Origin: Flavobacterium aquidurense
GTDB taxonomy: Bacteria; Bacteroidota; Bacteroidia; Flavobacteriales; Flavobacteriaceae
DNA: 64,000 nucleotides
NCBI GenBank assembly: GCA_900107365.1
Contig: FNPS01000016.1
Location: forward strand, 1 to 64,000
Direction of reading: 5' to 3'
Shown: positions 48,801 to 57,407 of the stretch, piece by piece
Layout of the letters: every line of letters starts with the position of its first letter
Numbering within the stretch: the stretch's first letter is position 1
Position numbers and translations under genes: made by a program
Notes under the pieces: generated by a model
Seen by the model: the letters and a program-made list of their open reading frames with translations, nothing else
What the model was told of the DNA's origin: nothing
Database searches by the model: none

Positions 48801-49516
48801 GGTGAAGGACTCGTAGCGTTATAGACCTGACTTATGTAAACCAAATATGGTACGTTATCGGAATCAAGGCCAACATCAACTGCTGATGCGTAAAGGTCCG
48901 TTTGTTGAACAGCTCCCTGGCCTACTGTTTCCCAAATACCATTAACTAATCTTTTTACCCACGGATAACCAGATGTCGTGCCGACACGCTCAGAATAAGC
49001 AATGTAAGGTATATTATTACTGTCAAAAGAAATATCAAATCGTGTTTCAGACGGACCTGTATAAGCAACAGAATTTGTTGAAACACTTGATCTTATCCAT
49101 TCATCATTGGCTCCTAAAACAGCAACCGATAGTAGACCGCCTGTTTTATCTACTGCGCCAATATAAACTTTACCAGTCTTGTCGTTAAATATTCTAGGGT
49201 AAGTAACTTGAGTTGAGCCAAAGGGATTATTTGTTCCAACTTGTGACCAGGTTCCATCAATATTTCTTTTTTTAACTCTTGATACTCCACCAGTAGCATT
49301 TCCTTCGACATAGGCAATATATGGAACGTCGCCGACCACAGTTATGGATGTATAATATGTAGCTATACTTGATAGATTACCCTCATTGCCAATTATGCTC
49401 CATTGTTGCGCATAGGATGACTGTACACTCAATATCAAAAATAAGTATACGGCATTTCTAACAGGAATCTTTTGGAAAAGAAAGACCCTTATCTTAAAAG
49501 ATAGTTTGTTTTTCAT
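45842..49516 (-). CDS. PL4-type rhamnogalacturonan lyase with N-terminal propeller and T9SS tail
   Basis: A 1224-aa secreted protein. After a signal peptide, residues ~40-420 form a propeller-like repeat domain (VPYIAYVEGN, NIPYIAYSER, NVPYLVYISQ), then a fibronectin-III-like segment (~430-520). From ~525 it matches family 4 lyases: GTTVVMNNGIVKATI, MIQGGYGGGLIYW, GEWRMASY, YYSGGPEHTELMCH, then an FnIII-like GTVIGKLTI (~845) and a CBM-like WELGIPDRDTKEFKHG (~950). The end is a type A T9SS sorting domain (KVFPNPTNNIVNVTV ... NYFKTVLKI). It would cut the rhamnogalacturonan I backbone at the cell surface. It is the first gene of the operon. Confidence 0.9.
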   Translation of the reverse strand: MKNKLSFKIRVFLFQKIPVRNAVYLFLILSVQSSYAQQWSIIGNEGNLSSIATYYTSITVVGDVPYIAYVEGNATGGVSRVKKRNIDGTWSQVGTNNPFGSTQVTYPRIFNDKTGKVYIGAVDKTGGLLSVAVLGANDEWIRSSVSTNSVAYTGPSETRFDISFDSNNIPYIAYSERVGTTSGYPWVKRLVNGIWETVGQGAVQQTDLYASAVDVGLDSDNVPYLVYISQVYNATSPSPVRVYRYSSANWESITPPSPVVSSSTLTARYSSITMDSENNPIVCYFNSSNSNKSTTIRYNKTTALWDSPTVLSTRDASNLYLINDSAGNLYNIFTDALIGNGLSSTVRVFKKANGSGTFNELENIPTTSPSGVGIDATGENSTVARTTKIATLSIAVGNDTSKPYIIYTKTNSTGVVTPIVQFFSRLVSTKPVTNINYTSATTGGEVASDGLSTIIERGIVYSTGANPTITANKVIDVSTGPGSFTTIISGLLSDTGYNVRAYSINSNNVVSYGNNETFSTPISDPTNVRIIDNGTTVVMNNGIVKATINKTNGSVTSLIYNGLEMIQGGYGGGLIYWSWNMPAYQNPEGCTYSLVTDPGVNNFNSAEIKLHMSWNGNSATAAMDVDVYYSLQRNVSGLYAAAVLSHPAAYPALAGGEWRMASYPNPRLDWLSVDALRNKIMPSKFDVDNAVAVTGAPPEVTRLTTGIYKDKYECKYDYSADLGKIDTWGWSSTVDNVGLYVTAPSKEYYSGGPEHTELMCHANPVMLNMLGGTHFGYGQETAVAAGEEWQKNYGPFLLYCNKVAAGTTNAQMVLWQDAKTQAKIEQTAWPYEWHNNPAYIKQNGRGTVIGKLTINDSGNPSASAANTWVGLGIPPAGSNDNTQFQRWSKNYQFWVKTDSNGNFTIPDVIPGTYTLFAYGPGARGQLTIPNYATVTAGQNTTLGTVNWEPTRVAKTVWELGIPDRDTKEFKHGSDWWTSNTSPDLRWGIFLNYPDEFPNDVNFTIGESNISTDWNFVQYWDKTIRASSPAWNINFNLDNNPTSGSIASVYVALAEMKGANLILNVNGTNVTNPLTGVYFAENSNAMIRKGTHGTFNDTRFNFPAELLKKGANQITFTIRVGGSATLGNVMFDYVRLEANLEKHLSVESFKNSQLVKVFPNPTNNIVNVTVPDNITLEKIIVYNNLGQLVTTEFKNIVSLEKFNSGCYHFLIVTSQGNYFKTVLKI

Positions 49517-49610
49517 TGAATGGTTGGTTGGTTAGATAGTTAGCTATACTGGCATTTCTTGTAATTAAGTTAAACCAGCAGTTTGGTCAATTATAAATCA
49601 TTTTTTAATT

Positions 49611-49692
49611 AAAATTAGAGGTCAAAATTATCTTTAAAACCAGTAAATTGACTATTCAAAACAAATCAAAATGATTCAAAACAAATCATTTT
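49611..49692 (-). promoter_or_regulatory. mirror cassette, left arm (drives PL4 operon)
   Basis: Read leftward: two copies of TGATTTGTTTTGAAT (complements of 49674-49688 and 49654-49668) starting 20 bp apart, then a -7 element TAATTTTG (complement of 49623-49630). The lyase ATG is at 49516, giving a leader of about 100 nt. There is no -33 TTG at the right distance, which fits an activator-dependent promoter. It matches the right arm at 77 of 82 positions in inverted orientation. Confidence 0.7.
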
Positions 49693-50229
49693 AACTCTCG
49701 TCTTGTCAATTAATACAAGTATTCACACAATAATCCTATCTAAGAATGGCCCACGTTAAGAGCTATTTTGAATAACATTTATAAAATCGTAAGATTCAGA
49801 ACGAAGACCTAAAAGATTGATTGGAGAAAGAACTCCTGAAAAAGAAGGAATTATTACAAAAAGGCTTTACATAGAAAGGATAATTGCCACTGAACAAATT
49901 ATTTCAATAATCTAACTCAGAGCAGAAATGTTGCTAAGATGAAATAATTTTGAAAATGCAGAAGGACACTTTTATAAATTACTTAGCAAAAAAGCAACTC
50001 CTGACCAGAAAAAACAGCATTTATTACCAAAATCTGCCTTGATAAACAGACAAAAAAATATTTAAAATATACTTCCCTGTTCAAAATGTATATAATTAAC
50101 TTTTATTCATAACTAGTGGTAAACTTCCAATTTCTGTAAACCTCTTTTTTGCATTACTTAGATTAGTGCTCCAGCGGCACGCATTTACAAGCAGTTTCTA
50201 GAAAGTCGTAAAACTCATACTTTAAGATC

Positions 50230-50311
50230 AAAATGATTTGTTTTGAATCATTTTGATTTGTTTTGAATAGCTATTTTACTGGTTTTAAAGATAATTTTGA
50301 TTTCTAATTTT
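50230..50311 (+). promoter_or_regulatory. mirror cassette, right arm (drives GntR gene)
   Basis: The same cassette facing right: TGATTTGTTTTGAAT at 50234-50248 and 50254-50268, and TAATTTTG at 50292-50299. The predicted start is near 50306, about 200 nt before the GntR gene. Confidence 0.7.
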
Positions 50312-50502
50312 TTAGTATTAAGTATAAATTGCTACTTGATATTTTACATTTATCTGCTATAGCTAAAGGCATTAATAACTGTATTACAACTTGTGATTCT
50401 GTTAAAGCAGGAGTAGCATTAATAAACTTTTCTTTTTATTATTAATCAACTACAGATTTCCAATAGCTACGGTCTGTTTTGTACCTAATTCGATTTATTA
50501 TT

Positions 50503-51555
50503 ATGAGTCCACATGTTCCCTTAATGGCCCTTGAAGTTAATAAACGTTCAAGTATACCCAAATACATTCAAATTGCGGAATGCATCAGCAATGATATTGC
50601 TGAAGGTCGAATCAATCTAGGAGATCGCATTCCATCTATAAACGATCTTAGTGAAACAAATAAGGTATCGCGGGATACTATTGAAAAAGCGTATAAAATT
50701 CTTAGAAAGCGTAGCTTGATCTTTTCGGTATTAGGAGTAGGCAATTTTGTTTCTGCGAATTGTACATCAACAGTAAAAGTTCTATTTCTTATCAATAAAC
50801 CAAGCTCCTACAAAATGGAAATTTATAATGCCTTTGCCAATTCAATAGGCACAAGAGCACAGATTAATATGTTTCTTTACAATTGTGATGAACAGCTTTT
50901 TATTGATGTGCTTCAAAAGAATAGTGCTAGCCATAATTTTGTTGTTATAATGCCTCATTTTAAAGGCTTAGGAAACACACATGTAAACTATACACCTGAG
51001 GTCATACGATCAATTGAGAAGATAGATAAGGATAAACTTATTATATTAGATAATTCCCATGTTGAAATTGCAGGAATTCTTTCTGCTGTTTACCAGGATT
51101 ATAAAAAAGACACCTTTAATGCTCTTTTTGACGGACTTGAAAAATTTAAAAAATATAAAAGAATTAATTTTGTATATCCTACAAATTCCGTTTTTCCTTA
51201 CCCTGCAAGAGTCCAGGATGCCTTTATTGAATTTTGCATGTTGAATGGTATTGAATACCAGCTTTTGGAAAAAATTGAAGAAGATCTTGAGTTTGACCAA
51301 AAAGAAGTTTATATAACTATTGAGGACGGGGATCTAGTTCGTTTAATGCAGCAGATCAAGAAAAGGAGTAAACTTTTGGGCAAAGATGTGGGTGTTATAT
51401 CCTATAATGACACTCCGTTAAAAGCACTTTTAGGTATCACAGTAATGAGTACTGATTTTAAAGCCATGGGCGAAATGGCAGCGGAGCTTATACTGACAAA
51501 TAAAAAACGTATTTTAAAGAATCCATTCCGATATATCGAAAGAAATTCTCTTTAA
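50503..51555 (+). CDS. GntR-family regulator with LacI-like sensor domain
   Basis: About 350 aa. The N-terminal ~70 residues are a GntR winged helix (IPKYIQIAECISNDIAEGRI, GDRIPSINDLSETNKVSRDTIEKAYKIL). The rest resembles a periplasmic-binding/LacI sensor (VKVLFLINKPSSYKMEIYNA, FVVIMPHFKG, VGVISYNDTPLKALLGITV and MGEMAAELIL). It probably binds a sugar or catabolite from pectin and controls PUL 2 or rhamnose/galacturonate use. Starts at 50503 and 50524 are both plausible; the second gives the usual short GntR N-terminus. It has its own copy of the mirror promoter. Confidence 0.82.
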   Translation: MSPHVPLMALEVNKRSSIPKYIQIAECISNDIAEGRINLGDRIPSINDLSETNKVSRDTIEKAYKILRKRSLIFSVLGVGNFVSANCTSTVKVLFLINKPSSYKMEIYNAFANSIGTRAQINMFLYNCDEQLFIDVLQKNSASHNFVVIMPHFKGLGNTHVNYTPEVIRSIEKIDKDKLIILDNSHVEIAGILSAVYQDYKKDTFNALFDGLEKFKKYKRINFVYPTNSVFPYPARVQDAFIEFCMLNGIEYQLLEKIEEDLEFDQKEVYITIEDGDLVRLMQQIKKRSKLLGKDVGVISYNDTPLKALLGITVMSTDFKAMGEMAAELILTNKKRILKNPFRYIERNSL

Positions 51556-51955
51556 GAAAGAAATAACAATCAAAAGCGAAGAAGGAATTATTCAATATTC
51601 TTGAAATTTTTTTATTCATTGACACTTATTTAATAAAAAAATAAAGGGGTCTCTGATGTCCCACTTTTATTATACTTGAGTACCAACTTTATTACTGAGA
51701 AAATAAAATTAATATTGATTTGAAATACATTAATGCAAATTCTACATTTAGGCTATTTCAAAATTACCTAGGTTAATACGCAAATCCCCTGACTTTTTAT
51801 TGCTCTGCATTTCAGCGGAAGAAAAGGAGGAAAACTTTTCTGTTTTATTATAAATGAGATTTTACAAACTCGAGAAAATACATAAATATGGTTACAAACA
51901 ATAACGTTCTTTTATTGCTTTTAACAACTTAACTATAAAACAAATAATAACTAAT
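51556..51955. other. intergenic region before the aldo/keto reductase
   Basis: No gene. A near-consensus promoter TTG-N20-TACATTTA lies around 51719-51749. AAAAGGAGGAAAACTT at about 51822-51838 repeats the linker word of the scar units (compare 24280-24295). Confidence 0.4.
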
Positions 51956-52912
51956 ATGAAATACAACAGGTGTGGAATGAGTGGACTATTATTGCCGCAA
52001 ATTTCTTTAGGATTATGGCATAACTTCGGTTCTGTAGATAGTTTTGAAAATGCGGAAAGCATTGCAAAAGAAGCTTTTGACAAAGGAATTACACATTTTG
52101 ATATAGCCAACAACTATGGTCCTATTCCCGGGTCCGCTGAAACTAATTTCGGAGAAATTTTGTCAGATAATTTTAAGGGAAATTTGCGCGACGAAATCAT
52201 TATTTCAACAAAAGCCGGTTATACAATGTGGGATGGGCCTTATGGAGACTGGGGTTCACGCAAATATTTATTATCAAGTTTAGATCAGAGTTTGAAGAGA
52301 TTGAAAGTCGACTATGTCGATATTTTTTATTCACACCGCCCAGATCCTGAAACTCCGATTGAAGAAACCATGATGGCTTTAGATTATGCTGTAAGAAGCG
52401 GAAAAGCATTATATGTTGGGATCAGTAACTATTCGGCTGAACAAACCCGTGTTGCAGTTGATGTTTTGAAACAGTTAGGAACACCTTGTTTAATTCATCA
52501 AGCGAAATATTCGATGTTGGTGCGTTGGGTTGAAGAAAGGTTGTTAGATGTTTTGGAGCAAAAGGGCGTAGGTTGTATTGCTTTTTCACCTTTGGCACAA
52601 GGGCTTTTAACAGATAAATACTTAAACGGGATTCCACAAAATTCAAGGGCTCATAATCCGAACGGTCATTTGAAAGAAAATGAAGTTACTGCAGAGAGAA
52701 TTCAAAAATTGGTTCAACTGAATGAGATAGCTCGAAATAGAAATCAATCTTTGGCACAAATGGCATTAGCATGGTTACAAAAAGACAAACGTGTTACATC
52801 AGTTTTAATTGGTGCAAGTTCTGTAAGACAATTGAATAACAATATAGATACACTGCAAAATCTCGAATTTACGTTGGATGAATTAAACTTAATAGAAACA
52901 ATTTTAAAATAA
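51956..52912 (+). CDS. aldo/keto reductase (L-glyceraldehyde-3-phosphate reductase-like)
   Basis: A 318-aa cytosolic TIM-barrel NADPH oxidoreductase. Catalytic Tyr and Asp lie in HFDIANNYGPIPGSAE, with the active-site Lys in STKAGYTMWDGPYGDWGSRK and His in FYSHRPDPETP. The PGSAE and MWDGPYGDWGSRK patterns place it with E. coli YghZ/Gpr-type enzymes that reduce L-glyceraldehyde 3-phosphate and other aldehydes. Next to a GntR regulator and a rhamnose-releasing PUL it may handle aldehydes from deoxy-sugar catabolism; that link is inference. Confidence 0.85.
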   Translation: MKYNRCGMSGLLLPQISLGLWHNFGSVDSFENAESIAKEAFDKGITHFDIANNYGPIPGSAETNFGEILSDNFKGNLRDEIIISTKAGYTMWDGPYGDWGSRKYLLSSLDQSLKRLKVDYVDIFYSHRPDPETPIEETMMALDYAVRSGKALYVGISNYSAEQTRVAVDVLKQLGTPCLIHQAKYSMLVRWVEERLLDVLEQKGVGCIAFSPLAQGLLTDKYLNGIPQNSRAHNPNGHLKENEVTAERIQKLVQLNEIARNRNQSLAQMALAWLQKDKRVTSVLIGASSVRQLNNNIDTLQNLEFTLDELNLIETILK

Positions 52913-52953
52913 ATATGCTGTTTAATACGGTATCAATAATTAAAATAATCAAT

Positions 52954-53000
52954 AAAAAAGCGAAACAGTATATTATAGTATAAATATGTTTCGCTTTTTT
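52954..53000. terminator. bidirectional intrinsic terminator after aldo/keto reductase
   Basis: AAAAAGCGAAACA and TGTTTCGCTTTTT are complementary, separated by about 19 AT-rich bases, with a T-run on the right and an A-run on the left. Confidence 0.75.
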
Positions 53001-53278
53001 TAGTTAAAGCTATTTTATACTATATCTGCTTACTTCACTATTTCACCCACAAAATTTGAGTTACAAATGAAAAACAGACAATCTGTTAAATTTTAAGTAC
53101 TACATTTGTCAAGTTAAGACCTCAATAAAAGTAATTCTTTACATCATGAAGCATCGTTCAATGAGCAGTACCGTTTTTACTTTATTTTAATGTTAATACA
53201 TTAATTGAGATTTTCATTTTCTTTGTGTTTGGACTGGCTGTAGTTTATAAGTCATCTCCAAACAAAAAACTCTGCTGT

Positions 53279-56200
53279 ATGAATATATTCTTCAAACGTT
53301 TTAATGCATTAACTGCATTCTTATTATTGCTTCAGTTTCCTATAGTGCAGATGGAAGCTCAGGAAAATATTTTAAAATTCAATCATCTGACTGTAAATGA
53401 TGGACTACCTCAAAATTCTATTCATGCGATTGCAAAAGACAAATATGGATTTATGTGGTTTGGAACATGGGGTGGCGTTTGCAGATATGACGGATATACT
53501 TTTAAAGTCTTCAGAGCAAACGAAAATGATCCAACTGCTTTTGCCGATAATATGATTGATGCTATCGTATCCGATTCACAACAGAATATTTGGATAAAAA
53601 CCGGCGAATCTGACTGTTTGTATAAATTCAGCTACGAATATGAAACTTTTCAACGCTTTGCAAAAAAAAATGTAGCAACCTATATCGTTAACCTTACTGA
53701 ACAACAGCCAGTTTCTGAAAATAAAAAATTCAAATTTACTTACGATGAATCTGGTTTAAAACAAACCGATAAAATTTCAGGTAAGCAAACAATATATAAG
53801 CTAAATCCAAACAATCCATTTGCAATTTCCGATGAATCAATTTATACAACTTATCTAGATGATGCTCAAAATCTCTGGATAGGTACAAGAAAAGGCGGGA
53901 TAAATCATGCAAACTTAAACGTTAAACCATTTACTTATTATGCCGGAAATACAACAAAAAAACTCATCAGTAATGAAGTGAGAGCCATCTGCAAGGATAA
54001 GATGGGTAGGCTGTGGATAGGGTCAGAAGATATGGGAGTGACAGTTTTGGATAATAATAAAACCAAAAATCTTTATTTTAATACTAAAACCGACATTAAC
54101 AATAGAAGAATTCGTTCCCTTTATTGTGACAGACTTGGCTATGTATGGATTGGGACAAAGGGCGGACTTCATAGATATGATCCTAAATCCAATTCCATTA
54201 AAAGCTATTTTAAAGATAAAACAAAGGCAGGTCATCTTACCGATCCTAATGTTTTTGATATGCTTGAAGACAGCGAAGGGACTTTGTGGATCGGAACATT
54301 TAGCGGATTAGCCAAATATGACAGGAAAAATGATAGGTTTTTATATGTTCCAAAAAATTTAATTAGTGGTGTACAAATAAGAAGCATAATTGAAGATCAT
54401 CAAAAAAACCTCTGGATAGCAACAGAAGACAGAGGCTTAACCAAACTAACTCAGCGCTCTGATAATAATGATGCAGCTAAATTCAAATCCGTCCGCTATA
54501 TTCACACACAAGGAAATGATAAGATGCTTATTTCAAATCGTTTATATTCCCTTGTAGAAGATGGATCAGGCAAGATATGGATTGCCTCAAATCAAGGATT
54601 AATTCGACTAGATCCCAAAAATAATTCGTTCAAAAATTTCTTTATTAAGGATGGTCTGCCAGATGATATTATTATGGGAGTATTATATGATGGCAAAAAG
54701 TCAATTTGGGTAAGTCACAAAAAAGGTTTGAGTCAAATAAATACAACAACTTTAGAAATCCAGAATTTCAATGTAAATGATGGCTTACAGAGTAATGAAT
54801 TTAATCAAAATGCATGTTTCCGTGATTATAAAACTGGTGAGATGTTTTTTGGAGGCCCCAACGGATTAAATTCATTTTTCCCTGATAAAATACAAATTAA
54901 TAAGTATAAACCAAAAACAGTCCTTTCTCAATTAAGAATAATGAATCAGGTCGTAAAACCTGGATTGAGGATTAACGATCAGATAATTTTAAATAAATCG
55001 TTGTTATGTACGAATGAGATTCTGTTATCGTGGTGGAATAAAAACTTTAGCCTAGATTTTGCTGCGTTACATTATGCAAATCCTCTTGGGAATAAATATA
55101 AATATAAACTTGAAGGTTATGATCATCACTGGATTTTCACTTCAGGCTACATGCATACAGCTTCTTATACAAATCTTCCATCTGGTAATTATACATTTAA
55201 AGTTTACGGTTCCAATAACGATGGAATTTGGAGCGACAAGCCAGCAGTTCTATATATAGAAATACTTCCTCCGTGGTGGCTTTCATGGTGGTCGATAATG
55301 CTTTATCTTATTGTAGCACTTGGAATTATTTTGATTATATATAAATATATTGCCGCGCGCATTGAATTCAACAAAAATGAAGAAATTCAACAGTCAAAAC
55401 TTCATTTTTTTACTGGTATTTCACATGAATTCCGTACACCTCTTACTTTGATAATTGACCCGTTAGAAAAACTTATTTCAGAAAAACTCGATAAAGAAAC
55501 TATAAATCATTACCATGCCCTGATGCATCGCAATGCAAAACAGCTGCTTTTACTCATCAACCAATTGCTTGATTTTCGTAAACTGGAATCAGGACATCTT
55601 ACTTTAAATCTTGAACAGACAGACATTATTGCTTTTGTTAAAACTGTTGTTGCTTCTTTCGAGTCAAGAGCGCAAGACAAAAACATTCAATTTCTTCTTC
55701 AATCAAACATAGAAAGTCAGAAAATACTTTTTGATGCAGCAAAAATGAATATGGTCTTAAATAACCTTTTATCAAATGCATTTAAATTTACACCTCAAGG
55801 TGGTGAAGTAGTCATAGATGTATCTTTTCTGCTTCTTGATAAGCAAATGCTTGTTGTAAAGATTCAAGATACAGGAACGGGAATTGCAGAGCAAGAAATT
55901 GACAAAGTTTTTGATATTTTTTATCAATCACCAGCCTCAACTACTCAACAAGAAGGTTCCGGAGTTGGACTAGCTTTGACGAAAGAACTCATACAACTAC
56001 ACGGCGGCGAAATAACTCTTGAAAGCAGAATTGGCCAAGGTTCAATCTTTTCTGTTTTTCTCCCAGTCTTAGGTATTGAACAACCACAAAAACAGGTACA
56101 TTATCACGAAATTATTCAAAATCATAACGAAAGTGTACCTACAGAAACGTTAAAGCACATTGAGGTAGATACTGAAGCCCCTTTGCTATTAATTGTGGAT

Positions 56201-56935
56201 GACAATATGGATATACGTAATTATATTGCGCTCAATTTTAATACAGAGTACCGAATTATTTTGTCCAATAACGGTACAGAAGGTTTCCTGCAGGCTATAG
56301 AAATGATACCTGATCTTATAATAAGTGATGTTATGATGCCAGAAATGAATGGACTGGAATTATCTAACAAGCTGAAATCTGATGAGCGTACAAGTCATAT
56401 ACCTATAATTCTGCTCACAGCACGTCAATCAGATGAATCAAAAACGGAAGGTTATCAAACCGGCGCCGATGCGTATGTCACAAAACCGTTTAATACCAAT
56501 GTACTGCGAGCTCAAATACAAAATCTACTTAAGCAGAGACAACGGCTCCGCGAGTTATTTTCTCATGGCTCTACAATGGAAATAAATAAAATTGCAATAA
56601 ATGTTACTGATGAAGCTTTTCTTAAGAAAGTAATAGAGCATATACATAAAAATATCGAAAACGAAGAATTTAATATCGATAACCTTGCAGAAATTCTTAA
56701 AATGAGTCGATCGCAATTTTATAGGAAGATAAAAGCACTTACAAATCAGTCATTGCTCGATTTTGTAACGACAATCCGCATGAACAAGGCATTAGAGTTT
56801 TTGTTAAGTGGAAATTACAATATTTCAGAAACAGCTCACAAAGTCGGATACAGTATGTCAAGTAATTTTACCAGAACTTTTACTCGTCATTTTGGAGTAA
56901 GTCCTTCTAAATATATAGAGTCTTTTAGAAAGTAG
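53279..56935 (+). CDS. hybrid two-component system regulator (HTCS) of PUL 2
   Basis: A 1218-aa protein: signal peptide (MNIFFKRFNALTAFLLLLQF), propeller repeats (~25-590; FMWFGTWGGVCRYDGY, LWIGTRKGGI, YVWIGTKGGLHRYDP), Y_Y_Y domain (~590-660), membrane segment (~670-692), kinase with H-box SHEFRTPLTL (~714) and ATPase GSGVGLAL, receiver (LLIVDDNMD ~969; phospho-Asp in ISDVMMPEMNG; TKPF) and AraC-type domain (~1132-1218; FYRKIKALTNQSLLDFV). It should sense a pectin oligosaccharide and activate the leftward operon, possibly at the TGATTTGTTTTGAAT repeats. The start is chosen for the signal peptide. Confidence 0.94.
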   Translation: MNIFFKRFNALTAFLLLLQFPIVQMEAQENILKFNHLTVNDGLPQNSIHAIAKDKYGFMWFGTWGGVCRYDGYTFKVFRANENDPTAFADNMIDAIVSDSQQNIWIKTGESDCLYKFSYEYETFQRFAKKNVATYIVNLTEQQPVSENKKFKFTYDESGLKQTDKISGKQTIYKLNPNNPFAISDESIYTTYLDDAQNLWIGTRKGGINHANLNVKPFTYYAGNTTKKLISNEVRAICKDKMGRLWIGSEDMGVTVLDNNKTKNLYFNTKTDINNRRIRSLYCDRLGYVWIGTKGGLHRYDPKSNSIKSYFKDKTKAGHLTDPNVFDMLEDSEGTLWIGTFSGLAKYDRKNDRFLYVPKNLISGVQIRSIIEDHQKNLWIATEDRGLTKLTQRSDNNDAAKFKSVRYIHTQGNDKMLISNRLYSLVEDGSGKIWIASNQGLIRLDPKNNSFKNFFIKDGLPDDIIMGVLYDGKKSIWVSHKKGLSQINTTTLEIQNFNVNDGLQSNEFNQNACFRDYKTGEMFFGGPNGLNSFFPDKIQINKYKPKTVLSQLRIMNQVVKPGLRINDQIILNKSLLCTNEILLSWWNKNFSLDFAALHYANPLGNKYKYKLEGYDHHWIFTSGYMHTASYTNLPSGNYTFKVYGSNNDGIWSDKPAVLYIEILPPWWLSWWSIMLYLIVALGIILIIYKYIAARIEFNKNEEIQQSKLHFFTGISHEFRTPLTLIIDPLEKLISEKLDKETINHYHALMHRNAKQLLLLINQLLDFRKLESGHLTLNLEQTDIIAFVKTVVASFESRAQDKNIQFLLQSNIESQKILFDAAKMNMVLNNLLSNAFKFTPQGGEVVIDVSFLLLDKQMLVVKIQDTGTGIAEQEIDKVFDIFYQSPASTTQQEGSGVGLALTKELIQLHGGEITLESRIGQGSIFSVFLPVLGIEQPQKQVHYHEIIQNHNESVPTETLKHIEVDTEAPLLLIVDDNMDIRNYIALNFNTEYRIILSNNGTEGFLQAIEMIPDLIISDVMMPEMNGLELSNKLKSDERTSHIPIILLTARQSDESKTEGYQTGADAYVTKPFNTNVLRAQIQNLLKQRQRLRELFSHGSTMEINKIAINVTDEAFLKKVIEHIHKNIENEEFNIDNLAEILKMSRSQFYRKIKALTNQSLLDFVTTIRMNKALEFLLSGNYNISETAHKVGYSMSSNFTRTFTRHFGVSPSKYIESFRK

Positions 56936-57287
56936 AAGATCAAACATTTATAATGTAATGTAGAAGCAATAATACTTAAACCTTTGACTAATATCAAAAT
57001 GAATAGTAATGATTCGATTTGAATAATCGCTCTTTCTCATTTACAGATAATTTTGTATATAATTTTATACGGTCAAATTATTGCCTTAAATAATGTATGA
57101 ACTCAAAAAAGGTAAGATGTATAGATTGAAATTACCTTAGAAAATTGGAGTGGATATCATTTCTGCCATAGAAGTATGGGCGACTTCTGTTTAAAATGAC
57201 AAAAGTGAGAACTTTTTTTCACAAAAGTCATTATACGATATCCTAATTTCTCTGTCAAATCACGTAATGCAGTGAAATTATTTGTCA

Positions 57288-57317
57288 TTGCTTTTCATAA
57301 AAAAAAACTTATTTTTG
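57288..57317 (+). promoter_or_regulatory. consensus promoter without a gene
   Basis: TTG at 57288-57290, 19-nt spacer and TATTTTTG at 57310-57317 match the Bacteroidota consensus exactly. The predicted start is near 57324. The next gene begins 750 bp downstream, past a terminator, so the transcript may be a remnant tRNA operon or an unannotated RNA. Confidence 0.65.
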
Positions 57318-57407
57318 CGTCTGAATCAATTAACGAATTATAACGTTAATTTAAATAGATATAGCAAGCTACTACGTTCAATATTTATAAAAATAACGAA
57401 AATTTCG

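Larger units (their letters stand above)
49517..50502. promoter_or_regulatory. PUL 2 control region with mirror promoter cassettes
   Basis: A 986-bp gap between the lyase operon (left) and the GntR gene (right). It holds the two inverted 82-bp arms described separately. The 537-bp centre (49693-50229) has no intact ORF; a frame reading LEKELLKKKELLQKGFT and further decayed codons suggests an eroded gene or insertion. No complete IS or tRNA was recognised. Confidence 0.6.

Noticed and set aside
49611-50311. CRISPR array or IS with terminal repeats at the PUL 2 control region
   Set aside because: Only two inverted copies, no regular spacers, no transposase frame and no clear target duplication.
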